Source: Nemertoderma westbladi (lineage: Eukaryota > Xenacoelomorpha > Nemertodermatida > Nemertodermatidae). From it: a DNA stretch of 64,000 nucleotides. The stretch covers positions 24,787 to 88,786 of the forward strand of contig JAUCBJ010000968.1 in the NCBI GenBank assembly GCA_032718475.1. The letters are read 5' to 3'. The position numbers were made by a program, and so were the translations under genes. Position 1 is the stretch's first letter; each line of letters starts with the position of its first letter. The notes under the pieces were generated by a model. That model made no database searches, was not told where the DNA came from, and worked only from the letters and a program-made list of their open reading frames with translations. Positions 13,401-24,630 of the stretch are shown piece after piece.

Positions 13401-13873
13401 TACATAGTAGGCCTACTATATACATAGTATATTATAGTCGTGGCCTACTATATACATAGTATATTATACTCGTAGGCCTACTATATACATAGTATATTAT
13501 AGTCGTGGCCTACTATATACATAGTATATTATACTCGTAGGCCTACTATATACATAGTATATTATACTCGTAGGCCATTGATATAGAATTCTAAAATAAT
13601 ATATGCGGCAATTGTATATTATTTACTTTCAGAGAGAATTTGGTGCGCGTTGAAATATTTATGGAATCCTACGATTACCAATTTATAAACGAGAAAGCCC
13701 AGTACATCTGGTCGGACCTTCTAAGCGACTTTGGTGGAACTATAGGACTCTATTTAGGACTAAGCGCCATATCTGTAGTAGAAATGTTTGAAGCTCTTAT
13801 GTCTTTTATCCGAGTTCTTATTTTACAATCTCAACGGAAAGTGTCTCCTATTGACCTTCGCAGTAAAGTGTAG
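7418..13873 (+). CDS. DEG/ENaC-family sodium channel, 3' part (four exons; 5' end missing)
   Basis: Members of this family are trimeric amiloride-sensitive Na+ channels in the plasma membrane, gated by acid, peptides or force. I join exons 7418-7631, 8322-8452, 11148-11272 and 13633-13873. Every junction is GT-AG with matching phase (1, 0, 2), giving 236 codons and a TAG stop at 13871. Exon 1 has the extracellular PYGNC motif and a Cys-rich segment with CGC. Exon 2 has CSCHPACYQ followed by RWPSQQY, typical of the family. Exon 3 is short (reads WYFMERLSENQ) and joins in phase. The last exon has the pre-pore ENLVRVEIF, then TM2 with GLYLGLSAISVVEMFE, where GLS matches the GxS selectivity filter. 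A short cytoplasmic tail ends in RSKV. The intracellular N-terminus, TM1 and finger domain are not in the window, presumably left of the 37-bp array. The three introns are full of repeats. The exact subfamily (ASIC-like, FaNaC-like or other) cannot be decided from this part. Confidence 0.9.
7653..7962. mobile_element. MITE-like element with ~30-bp terminal inverted repeats
   Basis: Left end taacccttaatacaacaacc and right end reading ttgttgtattaagggtta are near-perfect inverted repeats of about 30 bp, with one mismatch. They enclose ~250 bp with a ~23-nt poly-C tract and the segment atgctacgaaatttgg. There are no coding features, as expected of a non-autonomous DNA transposon. TA at both outer edges may be part of a target duplication. 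It sits in intron 1 of the channel gene. A truncated relative is at 62463-62570. Confidence 0.7.
8083..8184 (-). repeat. Dispersed repeat R1, better-preserved copy
   Basis: Contains agaatcttttaggctc, aggaatgcctggtcaccacc and cacagtaaa. Read on the minus strand this is the same order as the monomer of the 63-bp array in intron 5 of the phosphatase gene (tttactgtg, acccatggtggtga, caggcattcctt, then gcttaac). The copy lies in intron 1 of the channel gene, just before exon 2. Confidence 0.7.
8560..9330 (+). mobile_element. Possible decayed LINE 5' part
   Basis: Intronic sequence, higher in GC than its surroundings. In one frame near 9090-9160 it reads GKWKDNFSNLLGQ, resembling the segment before the reverse transcriptase in non-LTR elements (compare GWKAHFEKLLN in the LINE at 17.3-19.1 kb). 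All frames are broken by stops. A LINE 3' end follows at 10139-10674 on the same strand, so both may be remnants of one insertion. The 9331-10138 stretch between them shows nothing I can name. Confidence 0.3.
10139..10674 (+). mobile_element. LINE 3' fragment (reverse transcriptase C-terminal region)
   Basis: The stretch at 10250-10462 encodes CETWTLTKSLERRIDGCYTR and ends with LRFSGYFLEK. This is the usual end of non-LTR polymerase ORFs, after the reverse transcriptase. The reading frame is broken on both sides. The fragment ends in a TAG trinucleotide tail (gtagtagtagta), as expected for a 3' end of some LINE clades. It lies in intron 2 of the channel gene in the same orientation. The rest of intron 2 (10675-11147) holds nothing recognisable. 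Confidence 0.75.
11617..13576. repeat. 33-bp AT-rich minisatellite with higher-order structure
   Basis: The unit is built from gtaggcctac (a perfect palindrome), tatatacata and gtatattatactc. Truncated units lacking the last part are interspersed. A variant, gtaggcctgctac, recurs at 11716, 11941, 12166 and 12408, i.e. every 225, 225 and 242 bp, marking a higher-order repeat of about seven units. It fills intron 3 of the channel gene and ends 56 bp before its last exon. The preceding 344 bp (11273-11616) has no recognisable feature. Confidence 0.97.
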
Positions 13874-15046
13874 CTACGCTGTTCACAGAATGAAATCGTG
13901 TCGCGCTGTTAGTTGGTCTCATTGCCAATAAGGTAGACAATGAATGAAGATGATGAAATGAATAGTTTTATCATTCTATAAACTCTTAATTTCGCGTATT
14001 TAATTGGTTTAAATTGTATATTTTTCGATTTACTGATATATTTTCCGCCCTCAAGGAGTTAAATATTGCTGTTTATGTCTTTCTTGTTAGGGAACGTTTA
14101 AAAGGATTGAATTAGAACACGGCTGTAACTAACCAAAACTCTAAGCGAACTAAAATGAATAGAAACAATTAATCAATCAGTAACCATTTCGAATTTTGCG
14201 TGTAATTAAGTAACTTATTAATTACTCTGTAAATTTTAATTATTACCAGTAGAAGTCAGTTGCGGATCTACGGTATATTACTCCCGGGGTAACAACGCCC
14301 CTGAGCGTAGCAATTATTTTCTTCATTAAACAATATGAAATTACTATTTTTACTTTATTAAATAGTTATCAATTACTATTACTTGTAGTAGTATTTGTAA
14401 AGAAATATGAGGAGAAAATACGTGTTTCCATCCATGAAATTCGCACCCTTTGAATCATTTTGTGACCATGCCAGCTACATGCCGCTACATGGGGTTGGGG
14501 TCGCTGGTAGGGTCTACAACTTTGAGGTTACTTTGATACCGGTTTATTTAAAAAAAAACTCACAGAACAGCATGTTTTTTTTATGTACTGTAATAGTATT
14601 ATGTATTAGTAAATGTTTACATTCTTGGTGTAAAGGAGTACACAAAGAGTGTGCTGATATAAGTGGTTATGTGCAATTTGATATAAATTTCAGATTACGT
14701 GAAATATATGCCTGATATTTATAGTTTTAGTTGGTTTTGGGATAGGGAATTCAACGGTATCGTACAGTTTCCAAAAGTATGTGGATCATGAGATTTTAAA
14801 ATCGGTAATTGAATAATATTAAAAGATATTTCCTATACTCTAACAAGCGAAGATACGGTACAAATCGAAAAATAGTTTCAATGAGAAAAATTGTAGTGGG
14901 GGTGCTCGGATCGTCACGAAAAAATCATTTCATACTGTACGTACATATGGGCCTCCATCGAAATAGTAGGCCTACATGTGGCACCATATTTTAACCAAAT
15001 CAAGTAACTAAAGTCAACAGAACTGCGGAGCAGTTTGATTTTTTAG
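13874..15046. other. Presumed 3' UTR and intergenic sequence
   Basis: AT-rich sequence after the channel stop codon. ORFs of 60-100 codons occur here (for example 14407-14715), but none resembles a known protein or has a convincing splice context. I see no clear gene. Confidence 0.5.
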
Positions 15047-15140
15047 TGTAATCAGCTGTTATTTGCGTTGATTTTCCACTCTAGAGAGGGATGAATTTTG
15101 ATTGCGTCGATATCCCCCCCCCCCCCCCCCCCCCCCATCT
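15047..15140. repeat. Dispersed poly-C repeat R2, copy 1
   Basis: The segment taatcagctgttatttgcgt is followed by a purine-rich stretch, ttgattgcgtcga and a ~21-nt C tract. The same order of blocks occurs at 34728-34806 and, more diverged, at 49978-50033. The 15141-15720 stretch after it holds an 85-codon ORF (15258-15515) that I do not recognise and consider doubtful. Confidence 0.65.
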
Positions 15141-15721
15141 GGTGAATTATATGTTTTGAATTGATTTAGTAAATTAATTATTGCAGTACGTTGGTGAGGT
15201 TTACGATTTGGATATTTTTTACTGAAGTTAAAAGACAGAAGGACCAGTATACATTTTATGAGCCCCTCTAAGAATAAAGTGATGACATCATCAACACTCG
15301 TATACATAGTCTACAGGTCGATACCAAAGTGTGTGTCACCTGTGTCATCTTTAACTAAACTTACAATTAACTTAAGTTTGTCCTTTTATGGAAATCCTGC
15401 GCCTGCTCAACTCCATCAGTTGTTGGAAGTTATCAATGAAGTCGCTGATTCTGGGACTTTTGATGATCTAGAGGAGGATAGTTGGTGCTACCGGACTAAC
15501 GTAGGTGATGATTAATCGCTATATGTTTCAGAATCAATAGCAGACTACTCGGTGTGGAGATGTTGCAAGGAGCTGCAGTATTTCAGAGTTTCAATTGAAG
15601 ATTCATGGCTGTATCTTGTAAAACGTGATGTGACGAAATCAGTGAGAGTAGACAAACAATATATATACCAGAACCAGCTGTTTGCATGAACATAACAAAT
15701 TGCAAATACATACAATATCTA

Positions 15722-16022
15722 AGAAGTAAAGTAAAGTGAAGTTTTCTTCTTCCATTAGGCCATAGATTGTGAGAAATCCTTACGACTTATTTCCACTGCG
15801 ATCCCCCCAGAACTATACTACCCAAAGGATTCTGGTACCCATATAGCTGCTACTATTTAATGATGCAAGGCAGAGAGACGTCCTGTATACGTATAGTCCC
15901 TTTAAAGCATTCGTGCTGAAACGAAAACTACCCTAGCCACCATGCTGGGATCGAACCCTTGACCGCCGGAGAGAAGTTCGGATTTAAGGCAATGGATTTA
16001 ACCACTACGTTAAGGTGGGACT
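15722..16022 (-). mobile_element. tRNA-derived SINE
   Basis: On the minus strand the element starts near 16020 with a tRNA-like head. An A-box-like sequence, ttaacgtagtggttaaatcc, lies at about 15994-16013 and a perfect B box, ggttcgatccc, at 15947-15957. A ~200-bp body follows, ending in short aagtaaagt repeats at 15722-15740. The head would be an internal RNA polymerase III promoter. The A-to-B spacing and the absence of an acceptor stem argue for a SINE rather than a functional tRNA gene. Confidence 0.75.
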
Positions 16023-16804
16023 TAAACCATGTATCTAGCAACTTTCTAGTCTATCTAGTGTTAAGATATCTAGTTAGTGCAGAGTTCATCCAATCAATAG
16101 TATTGAAGTAAAGTTTGTCTGTACTAAATTAAAATCCCCTTATTATTTACATCGTTGCTCTAGGAAATTCAATTTTGATAATTTCGATGCAGCTACATTT
16201 ATTATGTAGATTCAACATAATCTAAGATAGCTTTGAAATGCTCAAACGTAAAAAAAGGAATGAAAAATTATTCTATATTTACTGCGCGATTTTTAATGGA
16301 TTATGATGTGGTGCGCAACGAGCCAATTTCACGTGCGCGGTGATCTCGAAACACCAAAGCGTACCGCCGCGTTCATGCATGAATTCCAACCCGGGCGCCC
16401 CCTTATAATAATCCAAAGTATACGCTATACCAGTTATACTATGGATCTAATCTGAGACAACATTATGTGTGTGTATATTAATCGATGTGTGCACATCATT
16501 GTAGTCCCAAATCCATTTGTGAACACCCACGTTTTTCAATTCAAATGTGAACTATTAAAATAAGTGTGTACACAAAAAATTTACGACGACGACGACAGAC
16601 AACTCGCCAATGGCACCCATATGCTAAGGCTTCGTTCACTTCGTGGCTCGCCCCACAGAAGAAGCCTACCGACCACCTGCCGGAACAGAAATAATATAAT
16701 TTTGGATTTACTTTCAATATCAGTACCGGTAACGGTAGGCCTCCATTATTACAGTATTAATGGATATGCACAATGTTGTACACACCCCGAATTATGGTAC
16801 TCTT
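16023..16804. other. Unassigned intergenic sequence
   Basis: No gene or named repeat is seen. It contains a short GC-rich stretch (about 16310-16400) and a gac trinucleotide run near 16582. Confidence 0.4.
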
Positions 16805-17035
16805 AAGAGTGTTCGTTCTTATTTTAAGTGTGCATGTTCTTATTTTAAGAGACCATGTTCTTATTTTAAGAGCACTTTTAGAGTGATTGTTCTTACTTTA
16901 AATGTCCGCGTGTTCTTATTTGAAGCGCCAATATTCTTTTTTAAGTGTTCGTGTTCTTATTTTAAATGCTCATGTTCTTTCTTTAAGCAGTTAAGTGTCC
17001 GTGATCTTATTTTAAGAGTCCGTGTTCTGATTTAA
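16805..17035. repeat. Degenerate short tandem repeat (gttcttattttaag)
   Basis: About ten imperfect copies of gttcttattttaag separated by 6-12 variable bases (tgtgcat, agaccat, agtccgt). The spacing is irregular, around 20-25 bp. Confidence 0.75.
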
Positions 17036-17152
17036 CTTGTGTAGGGGTAGGCCTACACATTATTTTAATTTGAATTGGAGGGTCCACTCAGCCTTTCATC
17101 CATTGGGGTCGATAAAATGAGTACCAGTAAATTACTGGGAGCAAAAACAAGG

Positions 17153-17255
17153 GATATGAGTAGCGCCCATCCTTACCGTCGGGTAGCAGATATGAGTTGC
17201 GCCCACCCCTACCCTCGGGTAGCAGATAGGAGTAGCGCCCACCCCTACCCTCGGT
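17153..17255. repeat. Short 36-bp tandem repeat, ~2.7 copies
   Basis: Repeats of gggtagcagatatgagt plus gcgcccacccctaccctc. It lies just beyond the 3' end of the LINE at 17.28 kb, followed by an actactact microsatellite, and could be part of that element's tail. Confidence 0.7.
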
Positions 17256-17279
17256 AGCACTACTACTACTAGTATCGGC

Positions 17280-19075
17280 ATGCTGCATTGCAGCTGCATT
17301 TTTAAGAATGCTGTGCCGGCTTGTCGACAAAATTGCACCGCCACAACTCCCTATCACCCATGACATTTGCTAGTTCATCCGCATCTTCAAGACCAGTGTC
17401 CTTTAAGATGCGTCTCAAGAAATTAATGGGCTGTCCACCATGCTTATTCACTCCATGAGGCTGCTAAAGTACAAGATTATGCACTGGCTGGTCCTCACGG
17501 CGAAAGCAATGTCCTGCAAAGCGGAGGCGATTTTGTTCTAGTGTCAAGCTTGGGGGAACCAATGAGACACCTCCAATGTTATATAGTGTCTGGTTGGAGA
17601 TGTGTGCATTGTACTTGACACAATGAACCCGGCGTAGCATTCTTGTGAATGTGCCATCCAGAGATTTGGTGTCCTCAGCAGTTAGAGCCCAGCATGGACT
17701 CCCATAGAGGAGTACTGGAACCACTGCTGCTCTAAATAATCGGACCTTAAGTTTCCGATTAAATCTCGGTGACTTCCAAATCCTGGAAAGCCTATTCAAG
17801 GCTGCCCATGCCTTTCCCTTACGTATTCGAAGGTCCTCATCTGACTTCCGGATCCACGATCCCAGGTAACAGAAGTCGTCCACATGCTCAAGCATACCAT
17901 CCTTTGAGCTTATGCTCATCTGATCAGAGACTTGCTGAGAACTTTCAAAGTTAACTGTCAAAATTTTGGCCTTTCTGGAGTTAATAAAAAGACCAACACT
18001 AGAAGCAGCATGTTCTAATGAGCTGAGGAGCCGTTGGGCTCCCTCTAGTGATTCTGAGAGTACTCCTAAGTCACCAGCAAAGTCTAGATCGGTTAGGTAC
18101 TTGGCAGGATTTCCTCGACTTCTGGAGCCAGTGGGTGGAGTTATCATCACCCCATCATCATTATGATGATCTAAGGACATGCGTAGAACATAGTCAACCA
18201 CAATTATGAACAAGAATGGTGCAAGTGTGTCTCCCTGGAGGACGCCCAATAACACTTAAAATGGTTCTGTGTCACCATCAACAGTAGACACAAATGTTGT
18301 CGAACCATCGTATACTGATCTGATTGCTGCAATAATTTCATCAGAAATCCCATATAATGAAAGTATGCTGAACATACGTGAGCGGGAGACTGAATCAAAG
18401 ACCTTGAAGAAGTCAACAAAGATAACAGCCAGATGCCTGTCTTTAGTTTTTGATAACTCTTCAATTATCCTTCTAAGTGCCAAAATGGGTTCCATGGTCC
18501 CACGACCTTTACGGAACCCATTCTGATTTCCACGGAGCAGTCTCTCAATGGGATCCCTGATGCGATTTAATATAATTCTATTGTATAGCTTTGCAGCAAT
18601 CGAGATCAATGAGATTCCCCGAAAAGAACCATAGTGTTAGGTTGCCCTTCTTGGGAACTGGCACCAACTTATTTGTTTTCATTTCTTGTGGGACTCTTGT
18701 TGTTCGGTACATGTCTACTATGATGGGATAGATGAGCTTTAAACACTCAGGTATTTTAAAGACCTCAGGGGGAACACCATCTACTCCACTGGCACGATTG
18801 GTCTTAATGCTCTTTGCAGCAGCCTTCACTTCTGCAAAGGAGATATCGCCAATGGGAATATCTGGGAGTACAGACTCAGACACTTTTACTTCTATAAAGT
18901 TATCAGGCAATACCCTGTCATTATTGAGGAGCTTTTCAAAGTGGGCCTTCCAACCATTGAGTCGATCGGCTGGTGATTCAGCCTTAACCTTGGTGGTTGC
19001 TCGGGTAGCAGCTATCGAAAGAGGAGCCTTCGGGTCGCCTCGGCCGACGGTTTGCTTTGCTTGCAAAACGTGGGT
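17280..19075 (-). mobile_element. Non-LTR retrotransposon (LINE), reverse transcriptase pseudogene
   Basis: Encodes the reverse transcriptase region of a non-LTR element in three pieces read from 19075 down. The first (19075-18640) has GWKAHFEKLLN and ASGVDGVPPEVFK. The second (18609-18256) has NQNGFRKGRGT and motif A FVDFFKVFDS. The third (18255-17464) has GVLQGDTLAPFLF and the post-RT region FTRMLRRVH to NRLRFAGHCFRRED. It is inactive. A frameshift falls near 18610-18640, an in-frame TAA at 18256-18258 separates pieces two and three, and the catalytic YADD box is altered to FAGD. The endonuclease part is missing, so the copy is 5'-truncated near a junction at about 19.07 kb. I cannot fix the clade. 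A 3' relic of the same family is at 54.8-55.2 kb. Confidence 0.92.
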
Positions 19076-19429
19076 GTTAACAAATAGATTTGGGACGACT
19101 ATGAAGATGTTCACAAATCAATTAATAATATATTATTTATTATTTATTTATTTAAATTCGGACTTGCCGACAATAAAAGTTTAAAAATATGGCGCAAACA
19201 CAAATGACAGATATCGACACAGAAAGTATATCTACACAGATTATCTACACAGAAAGTAGCCCATTAAATAAAATGTGCACAGCACAGCACTATAGTAAAA
19301 ATTTATATAAATTAAAATGCACCATAATATGATCTATTCTGCAATGTTAAAGTATCAAAGTATCTTAGGATCAAGTTGTGTTTTTGGTGAAAACTGAGGC
19401 AGTTAGTATACCGGTACGGGTACACACAC

Positions 19430-19951
19430 CTAATTTTGGGGTATAACTTTTCGCCGTATCCGTATCCGTATGCATTTGCCATATCCGTATGTACCGTAAT
19501 GGATTCCTATGGAGAATAATCCGTATGTGATTTTAGAGATTAGGCATTGCGGACCAGTAAGAAGTGCACATCACACATGCAGACTGAAGACAGGTAGGCC
19601 TACTTAAAGCTAAGTGATGTAAAGAGTATGGCTGCCGCTACCTTTTGTCAAATAAACAATGCAGGACAGGTCCAGGATGAGTGACAGCCGGTGTCCGCCA
19701 GCCCCGGGATGAGCCAGCAGTGCAGTACCTATTAACCATAACTCTTCTTGACGCCGCTTGGAAATCTAACCGTGATTAACGGAACCGTGATTTATTTTTG
19801 AACTGTTTTTCCACCAACCTGGGCTATAGAATGTTGTTGGTTGCTACAGTACTGCAGTATATGGCACTAACATAGTATAGACTGATAGAAGCAGCAATGA
19901 GAATGCTAAGGGAATAAATATTCGCACAGATATTGAAAACCGTCGTGTCAG
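19430..19951. repeat. Left arm of a ~0.5-kb inverted repeat
   Basis: Runs from ggtataacttttcgccgtat to gaaaaccgtcgtgtca. Its reverse complement is present at 32955-33515, with shared landmarks gaatgttgttggttgctaca, ttgacgccgcttggaaatct and gtgtccgccagccccggga. Small indels separate the arms. This copy lies between the LINE and the element train; the other lies directly upstream of PSMD9. The stretch 19076-19429 before it shows only AT-rich sequence. Confidence 0.93.
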
Positions 19952-19980
19952 TCTGTCCTTCTTTGTGAATTTATTAACAT

Positions 19981-20020
19981 ACTAGAAAGCCTGTGGCCCT
20001 TCGGGCCACAGCTTTCTAGT
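19981..20020 (+). repeat. 40-nt hairpin marking element starts (five copies)
   Basis: Copies lie at 19981, 22189, 24631, 26776 and 28969. Outer stem actagaaagc pairs with gctttctagt and inner stem gtggccc with gggccac, with a TTC loop and one unpaired base in the 5' side. One inner pair varies together: T-A in the two type-A copies, C-G in type-B copies 2 and 3; type-B copy 1 has A opposite G. Covariation supports selection for the fold. Confidence 0.85.
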
Positions 20021-22188
20021 GCACGTGCAGATGATATATGAATATGTGTGGGAGATTGGAGAACTGCATACGGAACAGACACCATCATTAAATAAAACAC
20101 CACCCCCATAAGAGATAACTGTCAAGTTTCAACTTTAGTCAGATTGTAAATAACAAAATTGGTGTAGATGTTCACATTCAGACTTCTACAGTAGCGGTAG
20201 ACTGAAGAACTGTAGACGACTCTGGGACTCAGTAAAGATACAGAATATGCTGTAGTAGATTCCTGCCAAGTTTCAGCTCAAAGGGATTAAAAAGAACCAA
20301 TTGGGATGAGGTGTTCACTATCAGACAATTCGCCCTCTAGCGGCAGATAGGGGAACTGTATACAACTCTGCGACTCCGTAAAGGTAGAGCCTATGCTGTA
20401 GTAGATGCCTACCAAGTTTCAGTCTAAACCGTTTGTAAATAACAAAGTTGGAGAAGATGTTAACTTTCAGACATTTCACCCTCTAGCGGTAGACTGGGGA
20501 AGTGTATAGGACTCTGCAACTCCGTAAAGATAGAGCCTAGGACGTAGTAGATACCTGCCAAGTTTCAGCTCAAAAGGATTAAAAAGAACCAAATGGGATG
20601 AGGTTTTCACTATCAGACAATTCGCCCTCTTGCGGCTGACTGTGGAACTGTAGACGACTCTACTACTCCGCAAATATATAGCCTATGCTATAGTAGATGC
20701 CTACCAAGTTTCAGTCTAAAAGGATTGTAAATAACAAAGTTGGAGAAGATGTTAACTTGCAGACATTTCGCCCTCTAGCGGTAGACTGGGAAATTGTAGA
20801 CGACTCTGCGACTCAGTAAAGATACAGCCTATGCTGTAGTAGATGCCTACCAAGTTTCAGTCAAAACTGATTGTAAATAATAAAGTTGGAGAAGATGTTA
20901 ACTCTCAGACATTTAGCCCTCTAACGGTAGACTGGGGAACTGTAGACAAATCAGTGACTCCGGAAATATACAGCCTATGCTGCAGTATATAGCTACCAAG
21001 TTTCAGCTCAAAAGCATTAAAAATAACAAAGTTGGAGAAGATGTTAACTTGCAGACATTTCGCCCTCTAGCGGTAGACTGGGAAATTGTAGACGACTCTG
21101 CGACTCAGTAAAGATTCAGCCTATGCTGTAGTAGATGCCTACCAAGTTTCAGTCAAAACGGATTGTAAATAATAAAGTTGGAGAAGATGTTAACTCTCAG
21201 ACATTTAGCCCTCTAACGGTAGACTGGGGAACTGTAGACAACCCAGTGACTCCGGAAATATACAGCCTAAGCTGCAGTATATAGCTACCACGTTTCAGCT
21301 CAAAAGCATTAAAAACAACCCTATAAGATCAGGTTTTCACTATCGGATAATTCGCCCTCTAGCGGCAGACGGTGGAACTTCAGACGGCTCTGAGTATTAC
21401 GTTGCAACGAGTTAGGGCGAGACCTATCTAACGAGCTATAGTAAGCGAGATTTCATCGAGATTAGATGTATAATATTAGATAAAATAATAATATAGTAAG
21501 TATAGGCCTACAGAAATAATTATTTTACTTTTAATATTCATAACAGTAAAACAAAAATGTTATAAACCTCTCCTTCCATGCAGCCAATGATTGAGAAAGC
21601 AGAATTACTCTGAGCAATTCGCAACAGACAACCCAAACCCACCCCAATCAACACTCCAGCCTGCTTGCTCCTTATCTGTGCCCAGCCAGCTAGCTGCGAG
21701 TTCAATAATTACCTTAACGTTGCTATGATACAGAAAACAATCCTTCCCTATTAAATAACTATAGGCCCATTCGATCGTGCTTGGCGAATATGACATATTT
21801 ATACACTATTTGATTTTTAATCAATAAATAATCATACATATTTATATTAAACACTCGAATAAAATAAAAACTTTGTGAGAATGGGACACGGCGAATCTAC
21901 CCATGTTAATTTTATACCAGGTGGGATAAATGTTAGCCCTCTAAATCATTAATTACCGATAGAAGAACCGAAATAATTCGATAAATTTCGCCCGAAAATC
22001 ACGAAAATCGCCCTCTAGCGGCAGACGGGCGAACTTCAGACGGCTCTGAGTATTACGTTGCAACGAGTTAGGGCGAGACCTTTCTAACGAGCTATAGCAA
22101 GCGAGATTTCATCGATATGGGTTCGATTGTATAGCCGATGACAAACACACAGACAGACAGACAGACAATCGAGATTTATATATATTAG
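19981..22188 (+). mobile_element. HINE/pearl-like element, type A, copy 1
   Basis: A non-autonomous element without coding capacity. It opens with a 40-nt hairpin (19981-20020) and has a unique head (gcacgtgcagatgatatatg). About eight core tandem repeats of ~145 bp follow, each with a block like cgccctctagcggtagactg. A unique tail is next, then a gaca microsatellite, and it closes with gagatttatatatattag. This order (subterminal structure, core satellite repeats, tetranucleotide microsatellite, AT-rich end) is that described for bivalve 'pearl' and Helentron-associated (HINE) elements, which move by rolling circle using enzymes supplied elsewhere. The class is inferred from architecture only. 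Element 2 begins at the very next base. Confidence 0.65.
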
Positions 22189-24579
22189 ACTAGAAAGCCA
22201 GTGGCCCTTCGGGCCACGGCTTTCTAGTTCACAAGCCTATTCACCATTCCAAACATTAATTAATTAATTAACTTAACAAAACTTCATATGATTGAGAATG
22301 TTCTCTCAAACAAAAGACTGATGCTGTTTTACTTTTTCAGATATCTACACTGGTCAACATCCTTCACATAGATGCAGCCTTATGATGTAGTACTGTAGAC
22401 CTCTGACAATTATAAGCGTAAAAGCATTTTTAATAAATAAATGTGAGAATGTTTTTACTTTTCAGATTCAGATATTTCGCACCCTAGCAGTAGACTGGAA
22501 ATCCGGAGACTGGTTAGCGTCCTCCCCATACAAACAGCCTATGGTCAAGCATACCTTTCCCAAGTATAAGCAAAAAAGCATTAGAAACAACGAAATGGGA
22601 GAAGGATTTCACTTGAGACATTTCACCCTCTAGCGGCAGACTGAGAAATTGCAGATTGGTCACAGTTTTCCACGAACACGCAGTCTATGGTGTAGTAGAC
22701 CTCTGACAATTATCAGCCTAAAAGCATTAGAAACAACGAAACGGGATAAGGTTTTCACTTTCAGACATTTCGGCCCCTAGCGGCCGAATGGAGAACTGCA
22801 GTTTGTTCGGCGTCTTACCTAGACACACACCCTATGGTGTATTACACATCTGGCAAGTGTCAGCCTGAAAGCATATTAATAACGAAATGGGATAAGGTTT
22901 TCACTTTCAGACATTTGGCCCCCTAGCGGTAGACTGGATAAATGCAGACTGGTTCTAACTCCTCCCCAAACACACAGTCTATGGTGTAGTAGACCTCTGT
23001 CGAGTATCAGCAAAAAAGCATTATAAACAATGAAATGCATAAAGGTTTTCACTTTCAGACATTTCACCCTCTAGCGGCAGACTGAGAAATTGCAGATTGG
23101 TCACAGTTTTCCACGAACACGCAGTCTATGGTGTAGTAGACCTCTGACAATTATCAGCCTAAAAGCATTAGAAACAACGAAACGGGATAAGGTTTTCACT
23201 TTCAGACATTTCGGCCCCTAGCGGCCGAATGGAGAACTGCAGTTTGTTCGGCGTCTTACCTAGACACACACCCTATGGTGTATTACACATCTGGCAAGTG
23301 TCAGCCTGAAAGCATATTAATAACGAAATGGGATAAGGTTTTCACTTTCAGACATTTGGCCCCCTAGCGGTAGACTGGATAAATGCAGACTGGTTCTAAC
23401 TCCTCCCCAAACACACAGTCTATGGTGTAGTAGACCTCTGTCGAGTATCAGCAAAAAAGCATTATAAACAATGAAATGCATAAAGGTTTTCACTTTCAGA
23501 CATTGCGCCCCCTAGCGGAAGACAGAGCTATTGCAAATTGGTCTTAGTTCTCCACAAACACGCAGTCTTTGATGTAGTAGACCTCTGACAAGTATCAGCC
23601 TAAAAACATTAGAAACAACGAAACGGGATAAGGTTTTCACGTTCAGACATTTCGCCCCCTAGCGGCCAAATGGAGAACTGCAGTTTGTTCGGCGTCTTAC
23701 CTAGACACACACCCTATGGTGTAATACAAATCTGCCAAGTGTCAGCCTAAAAGCATTATTAATAACGAAATGGGATAAGGTTTTCACTTTCAGACATTTG
23801 GCCCCCTAGCGGTAGACTGGAGAAATGCAGACTGGTTCTAGCTCCTCCCCAAACACGCAGTCTTGGTGTAGTAGACCTCTGCCAAGTATCAGCAAAAATG
23901 CAGTATAAACAACGAAATGGGTGAAGGTTTTCACTTTCAGACATTGCGCCCCCTACCGGCAGACAGATGAATTTCAGATTATTCAGAGTTCTCTACAAAC
24001 ACGCAGTCTATGGTGTAGTCGACTTCTGCCAAGTATCAGCAAAAAAGCATTATAAACAACGAAATGGGATAAGGTTTTCACTTTCAGATATTGCTCCCCC
24101 TAGCGGCAGACTGGGGAATTGCAGATTGGTCAGCATCCTCCGAAAACACACAGCCTATGGTGTAGTAGACCTCTGCCACGTATCAGCTAAAAGGCATTAA
24201 TAATAACGAAATGGGAGAAGGTTTTCAGTTTCTGACATTTCGCCCCCTTCCCCTAGCGGCAGACTGGAGAACTGCAGATTGATCAGTGTCTTCCCAAACA
24301 CACAGTCTATGGTCAGGAACGTATCTGCAAAGTATCATTTAGAACAGATTGAGTCTGATGGTGCAACCGCTGTTATAGAGTTTCCTACAGAATGAACTGC
24401 TAGGCCTACTGCGCTACCGGTACCAAATTCACGAAATCTGCATTCACGCAAACAAACGCGTAAAATAAGACTCGAGATAGCGACAGTGCACGTGCTCGTG
24501 ACGAGAGCTTTCGTTCGATGTATCGCGAGCTCAGATTGGTGCTTGTGTGTAGAAACGTATAGCTTGGACAGACAAACAA

Positions 24580-24610
<31 letters not shown>

Positions 24611-24630
24611 CATGATATTTATATATATAG
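22189..24630 (+). mobile_element. HINE/pearl-like element, type B, copy 1
   Basis: Same plan as type A with a different head (tcacaagcctattcaccatt) and different ~147-bp core repeats (ttttcactttcagacattt, cgccccctagcggcagactg, cctatggtgtagtagacctc). Three consecutive core units near 22617-23057 recur as a ~440-bp block at 23058-23490, showing internal amplification. The tail contains cgcaaacaaacgcgtaaaat, then gacagaca repeats and gatatttatatatatag. Only chance ORFs occur, such as a Cys/Leu/Ser-rich one produced by the microsatellite. Confidence 0.65.

Noticed and set aside
14407-15515. ORFs of 102, 61 and 85 codons between the channel gene and the SINE
   Set aside because: They lack recognisable domains, codon structure or splice context. 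They are expected by chance in AT-rich DNA.
15947-16013. tRNA gene on the minus strand
   Set aside because: A and B boxes are present, but there is no acceptor stem and a ~200-bp body follows, which fits a SINE.
18269-19184. Plus-strand ORFs of 85 and 150 codons opposite the LINE
   Set aside because: They are shadows of the minus-strand reverse transcriptase frames.
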